Shown here: positions 1 through 9,520 of the stretch, piece by piece | Layout: each line of letters opens with the position of its first letter | Numbering within the stretch: position 1 is the first letter of the stretch | Source of the DNA: Saturnia japonica | Taxonomy: Eukaryota > Arthropoda > Insecta > Lepidoptera > Saturniidae | Direction of reading: 5' to 3' | Assembly: GCA_033032175.1 (NCBI GenBank) | Contig: CM065318.1 | Location: forward strand, 1,798,001-1,862,000 | Length of the DNA stretch: 64,000 nt | Translations under genes and position numbers: made by a program | The notes under the pieces: model-generated | What the model was told of the DNA's origin: nothing | Database searches by the model: none | What the model saw: the letters and a program-made list of their open reading frames with translations, nothing else

Positions 1-85
1 TTTTTTTTAATTATGTCAATTTTTATACATTGATTACATAAGATAGATTTATGCCAATACTTGTGGCACGATTAACAGAATAAAT

Positions 86-91
86 TTTATT
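86..91 (-). promoter_or_regulatory. Polyadenylation signal AATAAA of ric-3
   Basis: AATAAA reads on the minus strand 28 bases after the TAG stop at 119-121. Its distance from the terminal exon suits a short 3' UTR. Another AATAAA could lie outside the window, so this is the nearest candidate rather than a proven site. Confidence 0.5.
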
Positions 92-118
92 TACTCGAAA
101 TACCTTCACGAAAAAGAA

Positions 119-132
119 CTAATTTACAGCGT
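119..132 (-). CDS. ric-3: ric-3 exon M, terminal coding exon (Asp-Ala-Val-Asn-stop)
   Basis: The minus strand reads a pyrimidine-rich tract, then CTCTTCAG as acceptor, then AC GCT GTA AAT TAG. Exon L leaves one base (G) at its donor, so the first codon is GAC. The exon adds only D-A-V-N before the stop. It is too small to recognise by homology. The support is the matching phase, the acceptor and the AATAAA just downstream. If L were not spliced here, reading through its donor would add G-T-H and stop at about 939-941. Confidence 0.5.
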
Positions 133-950
133 CTGAAGAGCTCAAATTAAAGAATCAAATAATTTTTAATCTTTTTTTTTAAACTTTGATTTAGAAATTT
201 CAATTTTTACAATAATGCAAGACGAGGAATTACAAAGCACAGAACATGGTATTGTACACTCTTTTTTATTTTCTCTTCCGATGTATTCAGTAATGGTGTA
301 AAGCACATTAAAAAATCCACACAGTTCAAAAATAACTTTAAAGTTTCAGTAAAAAAAAAAATTTTACTTAAAATATGTTTCTCTTAATCTCCAAATTTTT
401 GAAACGGTTCTGTAAATTTAGGTTACAGTTGGCAAAGTTAACAAGTAGTCAATTTTGGTCTTCAAGGAAATTTTATATACATTTTAGATTTTCTTTAGAT
501 TTTATACAACAACATATAGAAATTAAATCTATACAAATAATAAAATTGATTTGTCTGTTTGTTATGTCAAAATAATAGTTTTTACTAAATGCATATGAAA
601 GTATATAATATCATACTTATAAACAATGTTTTTCTTTATTTTTGTTCCGGCTAACCTCCGAAACGATTGAACCAATTTTTATGGGACTTTCACTGGCAGA
701 TAGCTGATGTCATAAAGAGTAACATAAGCTACTTTATTATATATAAAAATAATTAAGGTTTCGCGCAAATAAAATAATAAGAATTTTCATATTTAAAATA
801 ACCGGCGGGCAACCGCACAATACCAAAGCACAAACAAGCGTGGTCACCACAATACCAACGGCATACTGTAATATTTTAATACAACCTTAATTTACAGAAC
901 CGTTTCAATCTCATCTCACATTACTCACTATCAATAACATCAATGTGTAC
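133..950. other. Intron between ric-3 exons L and M
   Basis: AT-rich. It holds a partial copy (about 525-790) of a lepidopteran interspersed repeat also found at 23.2, 25.5 and 28.4 kb, recognisable by 'ctccgaaacgattgaacc' and the following 'gacttt cact ggcagatagctgatg'. I see nothing else coding here. Confidence 0.5.
525..790 (+). repeat. Interspersed repeat family B, partial copy
   Basis: It begins near 'aataataaaattgatttgtc', carries the 'cctccgaaacgattgaacca' core and ends near 'ttcgcgcaaataaaa'. The same order of blocks occurs at 25530-26068 (longest copy), 23195-23605, and in reverse at 28351-28815. The 3' half, with the 'gcttcgctcacgtgg' signature, is missing here. Confidence 0.65.
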
Positions 951-1083
951 CTTTTGTTTCAGGTTTTCTTTCTCCTTTTGCCGGCTCGACCTCTTCTTCC
1001 TCTTCATCCTCTACTTCTTCTTCGATCTCTTCTATTTCTATCTCTTCTTCGATCTCCTCGTCAAATTCTTCATCCGCTTCTTT
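951..1083 (-). CDS. ric-3: ric-3 exon L, acidic C-terminal exon
   Basis: The acceptor is TTTGCAG before AAA GAA GCG. The donor is ACAAAAG|gtacac, leaving phase 1. The 44 complete codons are about three-fifths Glu or Asp, with only short interruptions by Ile, Val and Phe, and end in a lysine-containing GERKPETK stretch. Long acidic tails are typical of RIC-3 C-termini; no catalytic function is implied. The mostly GAA/GAG codons give a GA-rich minus strand that could be mistaken for simple repeat, but the frame is open and phase-compatible with exon K before it (phase 0). Confidence 0.75.
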
Positions 1084-1206
1084 CTGCAAATAGTAAATTT
1101 TATTACAACTTACTAGCACTAAGAATCTACTTGCTTATGAAAAAAGATGGCCGTCACGGGACGCCCGATAGATGTGAAAAATCTTAGTGAATAAAAAAAT
1201 TAAAGA

Positions 1207-1232
1207 AAGAAAGGAAGAAAGAAAGAAAGAAA
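1207..1232. repeat. GAAA-type microsatellite
   Basis: Short run of gaaa/gaaag units inside the K-L intron. Confidence 0.6.
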
Positions 1233-1603
1233 GCAAAAAATATTGAACACTAAAAATTAAAGAACATATAGCGTGGCGATGCGTCGCCACGGCCTGTATG
1301 GCCAGGCCAATAATTAGGTTTACCCTCGCCTATACATGTTTCACCTCAAAAAACAGTATTTAGACCCTTCACGATACTGACAGGCGACAAGTATCACCAC
1401 CGAGTATGGCAAATACGTATTAGGTCCTTACACATGAAATTGGTGTTTTGTTGAACTGACCAGTTTGATCTCAAATATCTGGCGTTTGGTTATGAATTCC
1501 AAATTGAAATTTATTTCAAATTTAGGCTTGTATATTAAAGTATTTCGAATTTAGTGATTCATTTCTTTCGACACACATTCTTTTCACATCGTTCTTTTCA
1601 CAA

Positions 1604-2425
1604 TTGGAACACTTAAAATATCGCGTTATTTACGAATATGAGTTCCACCGTGCCATGAGCGCTGCAGAATCAGCTCGAAGGATTAATGAACTGTATCGGG
1701 AAATTACTGTAAGAGAAAGCACGGTAGGCTTTTGGTTCCAACGTCTTCGTTCTGGAAATTTTAACCTACGAATTTTCCCCGTGGAAGGGCGGAGACCCTA
1801 GTTGATAATGAAGAATTAAAGGTTATCGTGGAAGCGGATCTATCGCAAACCACGACAGAGTTAGCGGCAGGTTTCAGTGAGAGTGAAAAAAAATTTGTAA
1901 TTCACTTGAAACAAATTGGAAAAGTGAAAAAGCTCGAGAAATGGGCACCGCATGAATTGACTGAAGCACACAAACAAACACGCATTGATCTGCGTTAAAT
2001 TACTCAACCGTCACAATAATCAGGGAATTTCGAATCGTATTGTCACTTGTGGCGAAAAATGGATGCTTTACGATAATCGGAATTACTCATCACAGTGGTT
2101 GAACTCTGGAGAACCGACGTCTCAAACGAAAGTTGACTCAGAAAAAGGTACCGGTGAGCGTTTGGTGGAGCAGTGCTGGTGTCATACACTACAGCTTCCT
2201 AAGATCTAGCCATACGATAATGGCAAATCTGTATTGTCAACAATTGCAAGCCATTATGGAATAACTAGCCGTTAAACAACTATGACTGGTCAATCTCTTT
2301 AGCCCACTGCTGCTTCAGTACAACGCTAGACCCCATACTTCACGACAGACAGTCGCTAAATTAGAGGACCTGCAGTTGGAATATCTCCGACACCCAGCAT
2401 GCTCCCTGGACTTTGCTCCAACAGT
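1604..2425 (+). pseudogene. Dead mariner-family transposase
   Basis: Four stretches in shifting frames follow the order of a mariner transposase. First comes an N-terminal helix-turn-helix part (YEFHRAMSAAESARRINELY, then VGFWFQRLRSGNF) at 1604-1800. Then VDNEELKVIVEADLSQTTTE and LKQIGKVKKLEKW in another frame at 1801-1995. Then ISNRIVTCGEKWMLYDNR at about 2027-2095. Last is NARPHTSRQTVAKLEDL followed by CSLDFAP at about 2307-2425. In active relatives the third block reads TCDEKW and the fourth HDNARPH. Here the first catalytic Asp is Gly and the second is Tyr. At least two frameshifts and stops also break it, and part between blocks three and four is lost. The usual start ATG reads TTG. Terminal repeats were not identified. 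It lies in a ric-3 intron on the opposite strand. Confidence 0.85.
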
Positions 2426-2427
2426 TT

Positions 2428-2780
2428 AAAAAAGAAGGATATTATAAGTTTAACGTGTACCTGTGTGTATGTCTGTGCCATGTTTTTGTCCGAAAGGTTA
2501 CTTGATCGACTGTTCTTAGCTATGATTTAAGAAAATCAGTTCAGCCGTTTAAAGATTATCAGCTCTTTTCTAGGATAAGTAGATGTGAGCATCTTCCACA
2601 GGTCTGAGTGAGTCGAGATCTGGTATTGTTATATCAATGATAATATTAGTATAACCTTGACCTGATGCTGCAGCGTCATCTGGAATATGTAGGATACCTA
2701 ACTCCTCACCAACTTACGGCAGAGTTATCGTATTTAAACTAATTGGAATGTTCTCAATGAATAGACTACTTGTGTCGGGG
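2428..2780 (+). mobile_element. MITE-like element with CCCCCGACACAAA termini, copy 1
   Basis: The right end reads 'cttgtgtcgggg'. The interior matches copies at 8159-8576 and, reversed, 33849-34220 ('gtgagcatcttccac', 'ctgcagcgtcatctggaat', 'ctcaatgaatag'). The left end is eroded and abuts the mariner remnant. The complete copy shows that start CCCCCGA-GCAAA and end TTGTGTCGGGGG are inverted repeats, as in a non-autonomous DNA transposon. Confidence 0.65.
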
Positions 2781-3450
2781 TTTATTCAATTTTCAATTTA
2801 ATCTAATAGTTTATTGGGAACATCGAGTAAAGAACACACATATCGTGATAAGAAAGGCCTTATAATATTTTTTTTTCGCAGCACGGCATCACTATCCAAT
2901 CCATCGACGGTCACCACTGCCATGCCGTCACGCAAGCCTCTTGGCAACTGGATATACGATCCCCGAACGCGACAATCATGTCTAAGTGTGATGTATGGTG
3001 GTCGCGATGCTGTCGGACATAATTATTGTCTCATCGCGATAACTATCTTAACATCAGATGTTAAGATATATGTAAAGAAAAATGTGTAATTTTCATTAAT
3101 TTTAAAATTTCCACGCATCAAGCGTCATCGTGTTAGACCGCGACATAGACTAATACTAGTCGCTCTGTAATCTGTGGTCGAATGATGACAATCTATGAAG
3201 TATCTAACTAGCTAGCTGTCTTTTGAAAATTTATAAAAATAATTAATTTTGTTTCCCAGTTGTGATTTAGGAATTGACATTGTCATTAATAACATTAAAT
3301 GTCGTTTATTTTATTACAGGTAAGATTTTGTTACTAAACTGTTTGAAGTGGATCAGAATATGTAAAATGAATACAATAAAACTTTTATTACAGAGAAACT
3401 CAATTGTGTTTTGAATAACTGTGTCGCCCAAATCACAAGAAAATACCTTA

Positions 3451-3471
3451 TATATATATATATATATATTA
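3451..3471. repeat. TA dinucleotide repeat
   Basis: About ten TA units in the K-L intron. Confidence 0.7.
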
Positions 3472-3594
3472 CAATTTCCGTAAAGAGATCCTCATCATAT
3501 TATAAAGAAGATCAATTATTAAAAAGGAAACAAAAACCCAACTGCAACAAAAACACGACTAAATTTTTTTTTTCTGTTACTGCTTTTTATTTGG

Positions 3595-3770
3595 TCCCCA
3601 GACTTAAATATTATATAGCCTATGTCACTCGAACAATTAAGACGGATCAAACGACGCCTCGTATGTTAAAATCCATCAAGCCGTTTAGGCTACAGACCGT
3701 GAAAGAAAAATACATACATGGGCTTCAAAAACATAACCCTCCTTTTTCGCAGTCGGGTAAAAAATTAATT
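3595..3770 (+). repeat. Interspersed repeat, partner of 32895-33060
   Basis: Shares 'acaattaagacgg', 'aaaatccatcaagccg' and 'cataaccctcctttttcgca' with the reverse complement of 32895-33060. It ends about 25 bases from ric-3 exon K. Confidence 0.6.
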
Positions 3771-3793
3771 TAATATAGATGAAAAATACATAC

Positions 3794-3849
3794 GTCAACT
3801 GCTGGTTGTGTGACAGCGCTCGCCGTTGTAAAATCGTCGACTGTCGATT
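3794..3849 (-). CDS. ric-3: ric-3 exon K
   Basis: The acceptor is TTTATTTCAG before AATCGACAG and the donor is GTTGAC|gtatgt. Two bases complete a Glu codon begun in exon J, followed by STVDDFTTASAVTQPAVD. Phase in is 1 and phase out is 0. Its small size gives no independent family match. It is supported by the phases on both sides, by GC-balanced codons in AT-rich surroundings and by good splice signals. Confidence 0.65.
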
Positions 3850-3936
3850 CTGAAATAAACATTTTTATAATTGAAAATCATTAGTCGTAAATTTTTGGTT
3901 ACTATTTAAATCTTAAAATGTTAGGTTAGGTTAGAT

Positions 3937-3951
3937 AAGCCTAGAAGACTA
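3937..3951. repeat. Left target-site duplication of R1-clade insertion
   Basis: AAGCCTAGAAGACTA, identical to 4691-4705, brackets the LINE fragment and its A-tail. Confidence 0.85.
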
Positions 3952-4690
3952 CTCCGGAGGCGGCATGGCACCCTCACTTTCCGGCTGACGCAGGTTCTTT
4001 CGGGACATGGCTGTTTCGGGAGTTACCTGTCTCGCATAGGCCGGGAGATCGATCCTGGGTGCCATCATTGTAGCTACGCCGAGGATACCGCACAGCACAC
4101 ACTAGCCGTCTGTCCCGCATGGGAAGCGCCGCGTCGCGACGTTGTCGCGATATTCGACACCGATCTCTCACTTCCGGCCGTGGTTCTGTCCATGGTCAAG
4201 AGCGAAAGAGGGTGGAACTCCGTCTCCTCGTTTTGCGAGCAAGTCTTGCTTGCGAAAGAGGAGGCGGAGAGGGAGAGGGAGCGTAACACCTTGCTCCCCT
4301 CTCGCGGTCATCGAGCCAGGCGCCGGAGGCCGCGTGATGATCTCCGGCCGCCTTAAATGGGTCTGCAGGTGGTGGACTTGGGCATGTCCGTCACCGCGTA
4401 AATGCAGGCCCGAGATGGAGTGCACTGGTGTTCGTGCGCCCTCCGAGGCTCGTTGGAGGTGCCGATTGCCTTCGACCGTGACGGGGCCCCGGGGTAGGGC
4501 CACACCTGCCGGGTCGAGCGGATGGCATGCGCAAGCAGTTTCCGCTCCCCGGCCAACAAAAGGTGCAAGAAAGACACCGTAGGGTTTTAGTCGGTAACAG
4601 TCCGACATATCCCTCCCTTGAGCGGCCTAGCTCGGGAGGCGGATACAATGCAGGATTTCCCCACAATAATAAAAAAAAAAAAAAAACAAA
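3952..4690 (+). mobile_element. 5'-truncated R1-clade LINE with A-tail and 15-bp TSD
   Basis: In one open frame (3952-4356, ending TAA) the sequence encodes the C-terminus of a non-LTR ORF2: VLSGHGCFGSYLSRIGRE, then a C-x2-C-x8-H-x4-C zinc knuckle (CHHC...AEDTAQHTLAVC), then PAWEAPRRDVV and a Glu/Arg-rich end. This arrangement is characteristic of R1-type elements (R1, TRAS, SART relatives). A 3' UTR of about 310 bp and an A-rich tail (about 4668-4690) follow. GC-rich codon use contrasts with the AT-rich surroundings. The open frame and perfect 15-bp target duplication suggest a fairly young insertion. It sits inside an older repeat, whose continuation follows at 4706. Confidence 0.9.
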
Positions 4691-4705
4691 AAGCCTAGAA
4701 GACTA
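4691..4705. repeat. Right target-site duplication of R1-clade insertion
   Basis: Second identical copy of the 15-bp sequence at 3937-3951, directly after the A-tail. Confidence 0.85.
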
Positions 4706-4890
4706 GCTCTCAAGTGTAGCTGCCGGAACACAGCTATTGGTGTTTGGAGACAGATTCTCAACAACAACCAAGCGGACGTTAGAAAAAGCCCTACCACCTT
4801 GCTATGGTTTCATCACGATGTTATCCTTCACCGAAAGCTCAGGCTCATTGCAGGGATTCGTAGAAGCTACCACTGAACCATCATTTCTTT
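4706..4890 (+). repeat. Older interspersed repeat split by the R1 insertion
   Basis: Shares 'aagcctag-agactg', 'gccggaacacagctattgg' and 'accttgctatggtttcatca' with the copy at 60330-60560 and, more weakly, with 37855-37990. The left part lies just before 3952. Confidence 0.65.
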
Positions 4891-4943
4891 AAATTGTTAA
4901 TAATAAATTCAAATCATTATGTACATTACAAATTATAGATAAT

Positions 4944-5325
4944 CGCGCGAGTTGAATGCAGAGCTATGGAATTCGATACTGCTGTGACCTAATTAGAACT
5001 ATTGCTGTCGATACCGAGGATGTTGATAAATTTCAACGTCGTTTTAAATGTAACATTTACATCTTGATTAGCATAATGGAAAAAAAAAACAAGATAATAA
5101 TTTATCAACATTTATGACAGAAATTGACGAAGTCGGGATCGGTCATCATTAAAAACAAAAAATAACACGGGGTCGCAACTTAAGTTTTAATGCGTTCTGT
5201 AAGCGTACGATAGTTTATCAGCATTCACATATCTACAGTAAGGGCGCGTGAGGCGAGGCGTGGGGACGGTGGGGGGAGATGCTCCCGCTCTTCACGTAAG
5301 GCCCCGACTGCATTCAACTCGCGCG
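4944..5325 (+). mobile_element. TIR element (MITE), copy 1
   Basis: Perfect 18-bp terminal inverted repeats CGCGCGAGTTGAATGCAG (4944-4961) and CTGCATTCAACTCGCGCG (5308-5325), possibly extending outward as ATAG-TAA. The interior matches copy 2 at about 7590-8064 in reverse orientation ('acacggggtcgcaact', the 'gagatgctcccgctcttca' block). No transposase is encoded. The right end lies 36 bases from the donor of ric-3 exon J. Confidence 0.85.
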
Positions 5326-5361
5326 GTTACTATGCTCGATGACAATTTATTTGGGTGTTAC

Positions 5362-5434
5362 CTGGATCACGTTCAGGCGTCTCCCTTGATGCGTCCTGGA
5401 TCAATGACAGCGTCATTTTACCACTAACGACCAT
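5362..5434 (-). CDS. ric-3: ric-3 exon J
   Basis: The acceptor is TTTATTGCAG before ATG GTC GTT and the donor is GATCCAG|gtaaca. It encodes MVVSGKMTLSLIQDASRETP plus ERDP and one leftover base (phase 0 in, phase 1 out), which exon K completes. The ATG at its start is an internal methionine. It lies between two inverted copies of one MITE. Confidence 0.7.
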
Positions 5435-5529
5435 CTGCAATAAATAAAACATATACAAATAATAATAAAAAAAATATCTTTGGACATTTCTACCTGGGTT
5501 AGTTCTTCTGGTGATTTTCAGCATTTGCG

Positions 5530-5700
5530 TCCTCCCTACAAAAGATTGCAGCCGAATAACCTTGTGTTGTGTACCTGACTTCCTTCGGTGGGTAAGGTTT
5601 TTGGAGCTCCTTGAGGTAGGGGGTTAAATATCTGCAATGCGCTGGAGAGACTCTGGTGTTATAAACGTCCACAGACTACGGTAAACTCTTACCATGAGTA
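5530..5700 (+). repeat. LINE-derived repeat piece
   Basis: 'attgcagccgaataaccttg-gttgtgt' and 'ggagctccttgaggt' match the piece at 21640-21770 ('attgcaaccaaataaccttgggttgtgt'). The parent element cannot be named from this part. Confidence 0.5.
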
Positions 5701-6719
5701 CGGTTGCATGCCACCAAAGCCGTATAAAAAAAAAAAAATTTCAATGCATGTGCTCTAATATTTCACAGAGCCGGTTCCATTATACTGGAATTACTGGGAA
5801 TTGGCCATTCAATTATATGTATTCTCCTAAACTTGTAGTTCGTAACAAAATCATTGTCACAAATTGTAAGAGCTATGTTGTAGTGTAAAGCATCATTGAA
5901 GCCATAATATAGTTTTGAAGGCAGCACTCTCACGAACACAAATCTACTATTAAAAAGTGAGTTAGATAGATATATTATAGTCTGACTGCTATAAGCGCGA
6001 CACTCCTGATGCTTTGCGGGAACTGCGACGGCGGGTATGCACGAATATACACGTTATTGAGATATTATTGTACATCTTAAGATCAATTATATCATGCATG
6101 TAATGCATACAAACTGCGACATATATGTAATGATAAATAAAATTATTAAAATACATTATAGTGTTTTCTTTATTACAATAGTAAACAAAAAACTACTATA
6201 TAGAACAAAAACTGTACGTATAGGTAATCTTTACACGCGGTTAAAGTAAATTTTCTTTGAATTTAATAATGTATATTGACAATATAATCTGCTCAGAATG
6301 CTTCAAATCGTTACTTTAAATTGTCTGTATAATTTTTTAAAATGTAATTTCGGTTAATAATCTCATGTGTAGCAGTCACAAAAATAACATCGCGAAATTT
6401 CCCACGTCAAACGTCTATTGCTGCCGACGGCCGGCAATAGACTAGCTTATTGGTTGGTCTTGTTCCCCTCCCGCGTCCCCCAGGCCATAATGAAAGTCGC
6501 ATTTACGTCGGTCAGCCTATAAGATGTGTCCTCACGTTTATCCACATTTATTCACACTAATATTCTATAGTAATACGCAAGTAACACTGTCTGTTTGTTA
6601 ACCTTTCACGGCTAAACCTCTGAACCGATCTCAATGAAATTTGGCATAGAGGATATAGTCTGGAACCTGGAGAAGAAATTAATACCATTGTACGCAAAAT
6701 AAAATAAAAAGATTCTTAC

Positions 6720-6842
6720 CGGTGAACTGTTAGCGGGTTTCGGATCGTCGGGTCTGTTCTCAGCGAAATCTGTGACGAGAACGCGGGACTTCTGCGGTAT
6801 CTCCGTCTCCAAAAATATTGACTTCACTTCTTCCGCCTCGTG
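6720..6842 (-). CDS. ric-3: ric-3 exon I
   Basis: The acceptor is GTCCTCAG before CAC GAG GCG and the donor is TCACCG|gtaaga. The 41 codons include HEAEEVKSIFLETEIPQKSR and VLVTDF, then an acidic/proline stretch. The segment IFLETEIPQKSRVLV resembles a conserved patch in RIC-3 C-terminal regions (recollection, not searched). Phase is 0 on both sides, so skipping it would keep the frame. Confidence 0.75.
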
Positions 6843-6898
6843 CTGAGGACATCCCGACTTTATCATAAACTCTAATTAAGATCGATTTTGTCTAAATT

Positions 6899-6902
<4 letters not shown>

Positions 6903-6951
<49 letters not shown>
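6903..6951. repeat. Long TA microsatellite
   Basis: About 24 TA units, interrupted only at the edges. It lies about 60 bases upstream of exon I. Confidence 0.9.
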
Positions 6952-6953
<2 letters not shown>

Positions 6954-7589
6954 GATTATATTTATAATTTTTTTTAAAACATGTTGTTTACTAAAAAAAA
7001 TAATGAATAGTAAAAAGTGTAAAGGTTCTAAGTTGTTTTTTTTTTTTAAATCGATACTATCGGATTTGAAATCAATCAATATTTACCAACACTACGGAGA
7101 TTTTTCATACTCCTTAAAGTAATTACGTTAGTGCAAGAAATACCAACAATGACTATAAAATATAATCTACAGAAATATTGACTAATCATCAAAATCGAAC
7201 CTAAGAACACTAGATATGAAAACCAGTAACACAAAATTAGAACTGTAAATTAGGACTAAAAATAATATGAAAGATTCTACTAAAACTCCAAGTTTTTTAC
7301 AATTCCATTAAGAAATGGATGCTGTTCTTAATAAATATATTTTTATGTTAAATGTAGATAATATTGACATTTTAGTATCCAATAAAACTGCTTATATGAT
7401 TTTTATATTATTTATTTGATGTAACAGATAAATGTTTGAAATATAAGCAATTTTAGTTAATTATTTGCGTTTAGTTCTAACGTCTATATGAGTGCATAAT
7501 TAATAAAAAAACAATAATATTTACTGGTTTAAAATCGTGATAAAAATCAGTAGCGTATATAATTTATAAGTAAAATAACTTATAGAAAG

Positions 7590-8064
7590 CACGCGAGTTG
7601 AATGCAGTCTGGGTTTGAGGTGAAGAGCGGGAGCATCTCCTTCCGCCGTCCGCACGGCTCGCCTCACGCGCCATTATGGGTGAGGGTTCTCTTTGATAAC
7701 TTTCGTACGCTTACTGATCGTGTTAATATTCAAGTTGTGACCCCGTGTTATTTTTTGTTGTTAATAATGACTGATCTGAGTCCATCAACTTCTGTTACAA
7801 AAAACATGTTTTTATTCAACGTTAAGCACGGGAAATGGCGAAAAATTAATCTGATGTTCATTAAATATTATTGATTTTTTTTTCAGTTTGATTCTTCTGT
7901 GTGGAATAATTATAAACCCTGTTTTTTATTATTTTAACCAACATGAAAATGTTAAATTTAAAATAACGTTAAAATTTATCGTCATCCTCATTATCGATAG
8001 CAATCATTCTAATTAGGTTTCAGCACAATGCAATTCCTTAACTCTGCATTCAACTCACGAGCGT
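7590..8064 (-). mobile_element. TIR element (MITE), copy 2, inverted relative to copy 1
   Basis: Starts with GCACGCGAGTTGAATGCAG and ends with CTGCATTCAACTCACGAGCG. Its interior is the reverse complement of copy 1 in its shared blocks ('gaagagcgggagcatctcc', 'gtgaccccgtgttattttttgt', 'atcgatagcaatcattctaatta'). No open frame for a transposase. Confidence 0.8.
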
Positions 8065-8158
8065 AGTATACTTAGCAAGTAGTTAAGTAGGTCCCATCTA
8101 AGTGAACAGTGATTCTACAAATTACAAAGCCTGAAGAGGACAAAATAATCATTTAAAA

Positions 8159-8576
8159 CCCCCGATGCAAAAAGAGAGGTATTATAACTTTGATGTGTGT
8201 GTATATGTGTGTCGGTCTATGGTATCGTAGCTTACAAACGGCTGAACCGATTTTGATCTAGTTTTATTTTTTGTTTGAAAGGTGACTTGATCGTGTGTGT
8301 TCTTAGCTATGATTCAAGAAAATCTGCTCAGCCCTATGAAGATTCTTAGCTCTTTTATAGTTGATATATAATGTGAGCATCTTTCACGTGTCTGATCGAG
8401 TCAACATTTGGTATTCTGTAAATCCAATGATATTAGAAGAACATGGCAACATTAAGCTAATGCCGCAGCATCGTCTGGAATGTACAGAGTGACTAACTCT
8501 TCACCGAATAACTGCAGAGATATCGTATTTGGACTTATTGGAACAGTCTCAATGAATAGGTTACTTGTGTCGGGGG
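8159..8576 (+). mobile_element. MITE-like element with CCCCCGA termini, copy 2 (most complete)
   Basis: Begins CCCCCGATGCAAAAAGAG and ends CTTGTGTCGGGGG, an inverted pair. Its 418 bp align block by block with 2428-2780 and, reversed, 33849-34220. A small piece with the same start occurs at about 17106-17125. No coding frame. Confidence 0.75.
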
Positions 8577-8938
8577 TTTATTAAATATCCAATTTACCTA
8601 CTCACATTAATAATATTAAAAGCAAATAACTTAAAAGTTTGAGCAAACATATTTTAACAAACTGTTATTTATTTGTAGTTTTCGATGGACCATTTTTATT
8701 ATACAATGCATTATATTTCATTTACGAGCAGGATTATAAAAGTTACGAGATACAATGCTTAGAAATATGGCAAAGAGGTACGACACTCACAAGTAAGTTA
8801 AAAACATAAAAACAATGTTAAAAGAAATAGAAAATTTGGTATTTCATCTCTTAAAAAGGTATATTTGAATACAACAGCAATCGAGTATGATTTGAATGTT
8901 TTTTTTTTCATACCACGACAAAATAATAACACAGGAGG

Positions 8939-9314
8939 TTAAAGGTCGTCACCCACTTGTCAACTCGGTCCCTGACCAGCACCGCCTACTCGTTAGACGG
9001 TCGCTGTCAACAGGTGAACGCCGTGTAGCCATCTAGTCTACATCGTGTGTCAACGAAATGACGAGTAGTTTGTACGAAGTGTCACGTCTCCGAGCCGCAC
9101 CAATGACCCATCGTCCTTGCGTTAACCACTCGCGATCCACTCGAGGCCGGCGCGTTGCCAACTCACGGTCATCTCGCGTGCAAGTCGATACGGGGACGTT
9201 ACGGAGTTAAGATAAGTCAGTTCATATATATGGAACTCCATACAAAGAAATCTCAACTGCGGGAGGCAAGGTGCTGGTCGCGTTCCGGGTTGATAAGTGA
9301 GTGACGGACCTTAA
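8939..9314. mobile_element. TTAA-flanked MITE (piggyBac-type target)
   Basis: TTAA at 8939-8942 and 9311-9314 brackets 368 bp. Its ends are long imperfect inverted repeats: the left reads AGGTCGTCACCCACTTGTCA and the reverse complement of the right reads AGGTCCGTCACTCACTTATC. Both continue to a shared GACCAGCACC about 40 bases in. TTAA duplications are characteristic of piggyBac-superfamily elements. The interior is markedly GC- and CpG-rich for this locus, with no transposase frame. It lies about 105 bp from ric-3 exon H. Confidence 0.85.
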
Positions 9315-9418
9315 TATGTTAAACTAAAAATTAGGATCTGTATCAAGTTATGTTCAGAAAGTTAATCGTCAATCTCATACACAGTTTGGACTATATGGAC
9401 AGTAAAGTGAGGTCTCAC

Positions 9419-9520
9419 CGGACGCTGCTGTTGCGGCTGGTGGGGCGGAGGCAGAGGAGGCTCCGGCCGCACCCACGCACCTCCGTCTGCCGAGTGGGCT
9501 GTCACTTCCATGCCCATTAC
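9419..9520 (-). CDS. ric-3: ric-3 exon H, proline/glutamine-rich
   Basis: The acceptor is CTATTCAG before GTA ATG GGC and the donor is CGTCCG|gtgaga. The 34 codons read VMGMEVTAHSADGGAWVRPE, then a Pro-rich run ending HQPQQQRP. GC-rich codons stand out from the intron. Phase is 0 on both sides, so the exon could be skipped in frame. Confidence 0.75.

Noticed and set aside
945..1187. Plus-strand Leu/Ser-rich frame
   Set aside because: Antisense shadow of the acidic ric-3 exon L, whose minus-strand frame has matching splice sites and phases.
4142..4666. Several overlapping open frames on both strands around the GC-rich 4.1-4.7 kb block
   Set aside because: They are shadows of the R1 zinc-knuckle frame and its GC-rich 3' UTR; only the 3952-4356 plus frame has family motifs.
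6898..7122. Frame starting in the TA microsatellite
   Set aside because: Repeated Tyr-Ile from TA units followed by AT-rich, low-complexity sequence.
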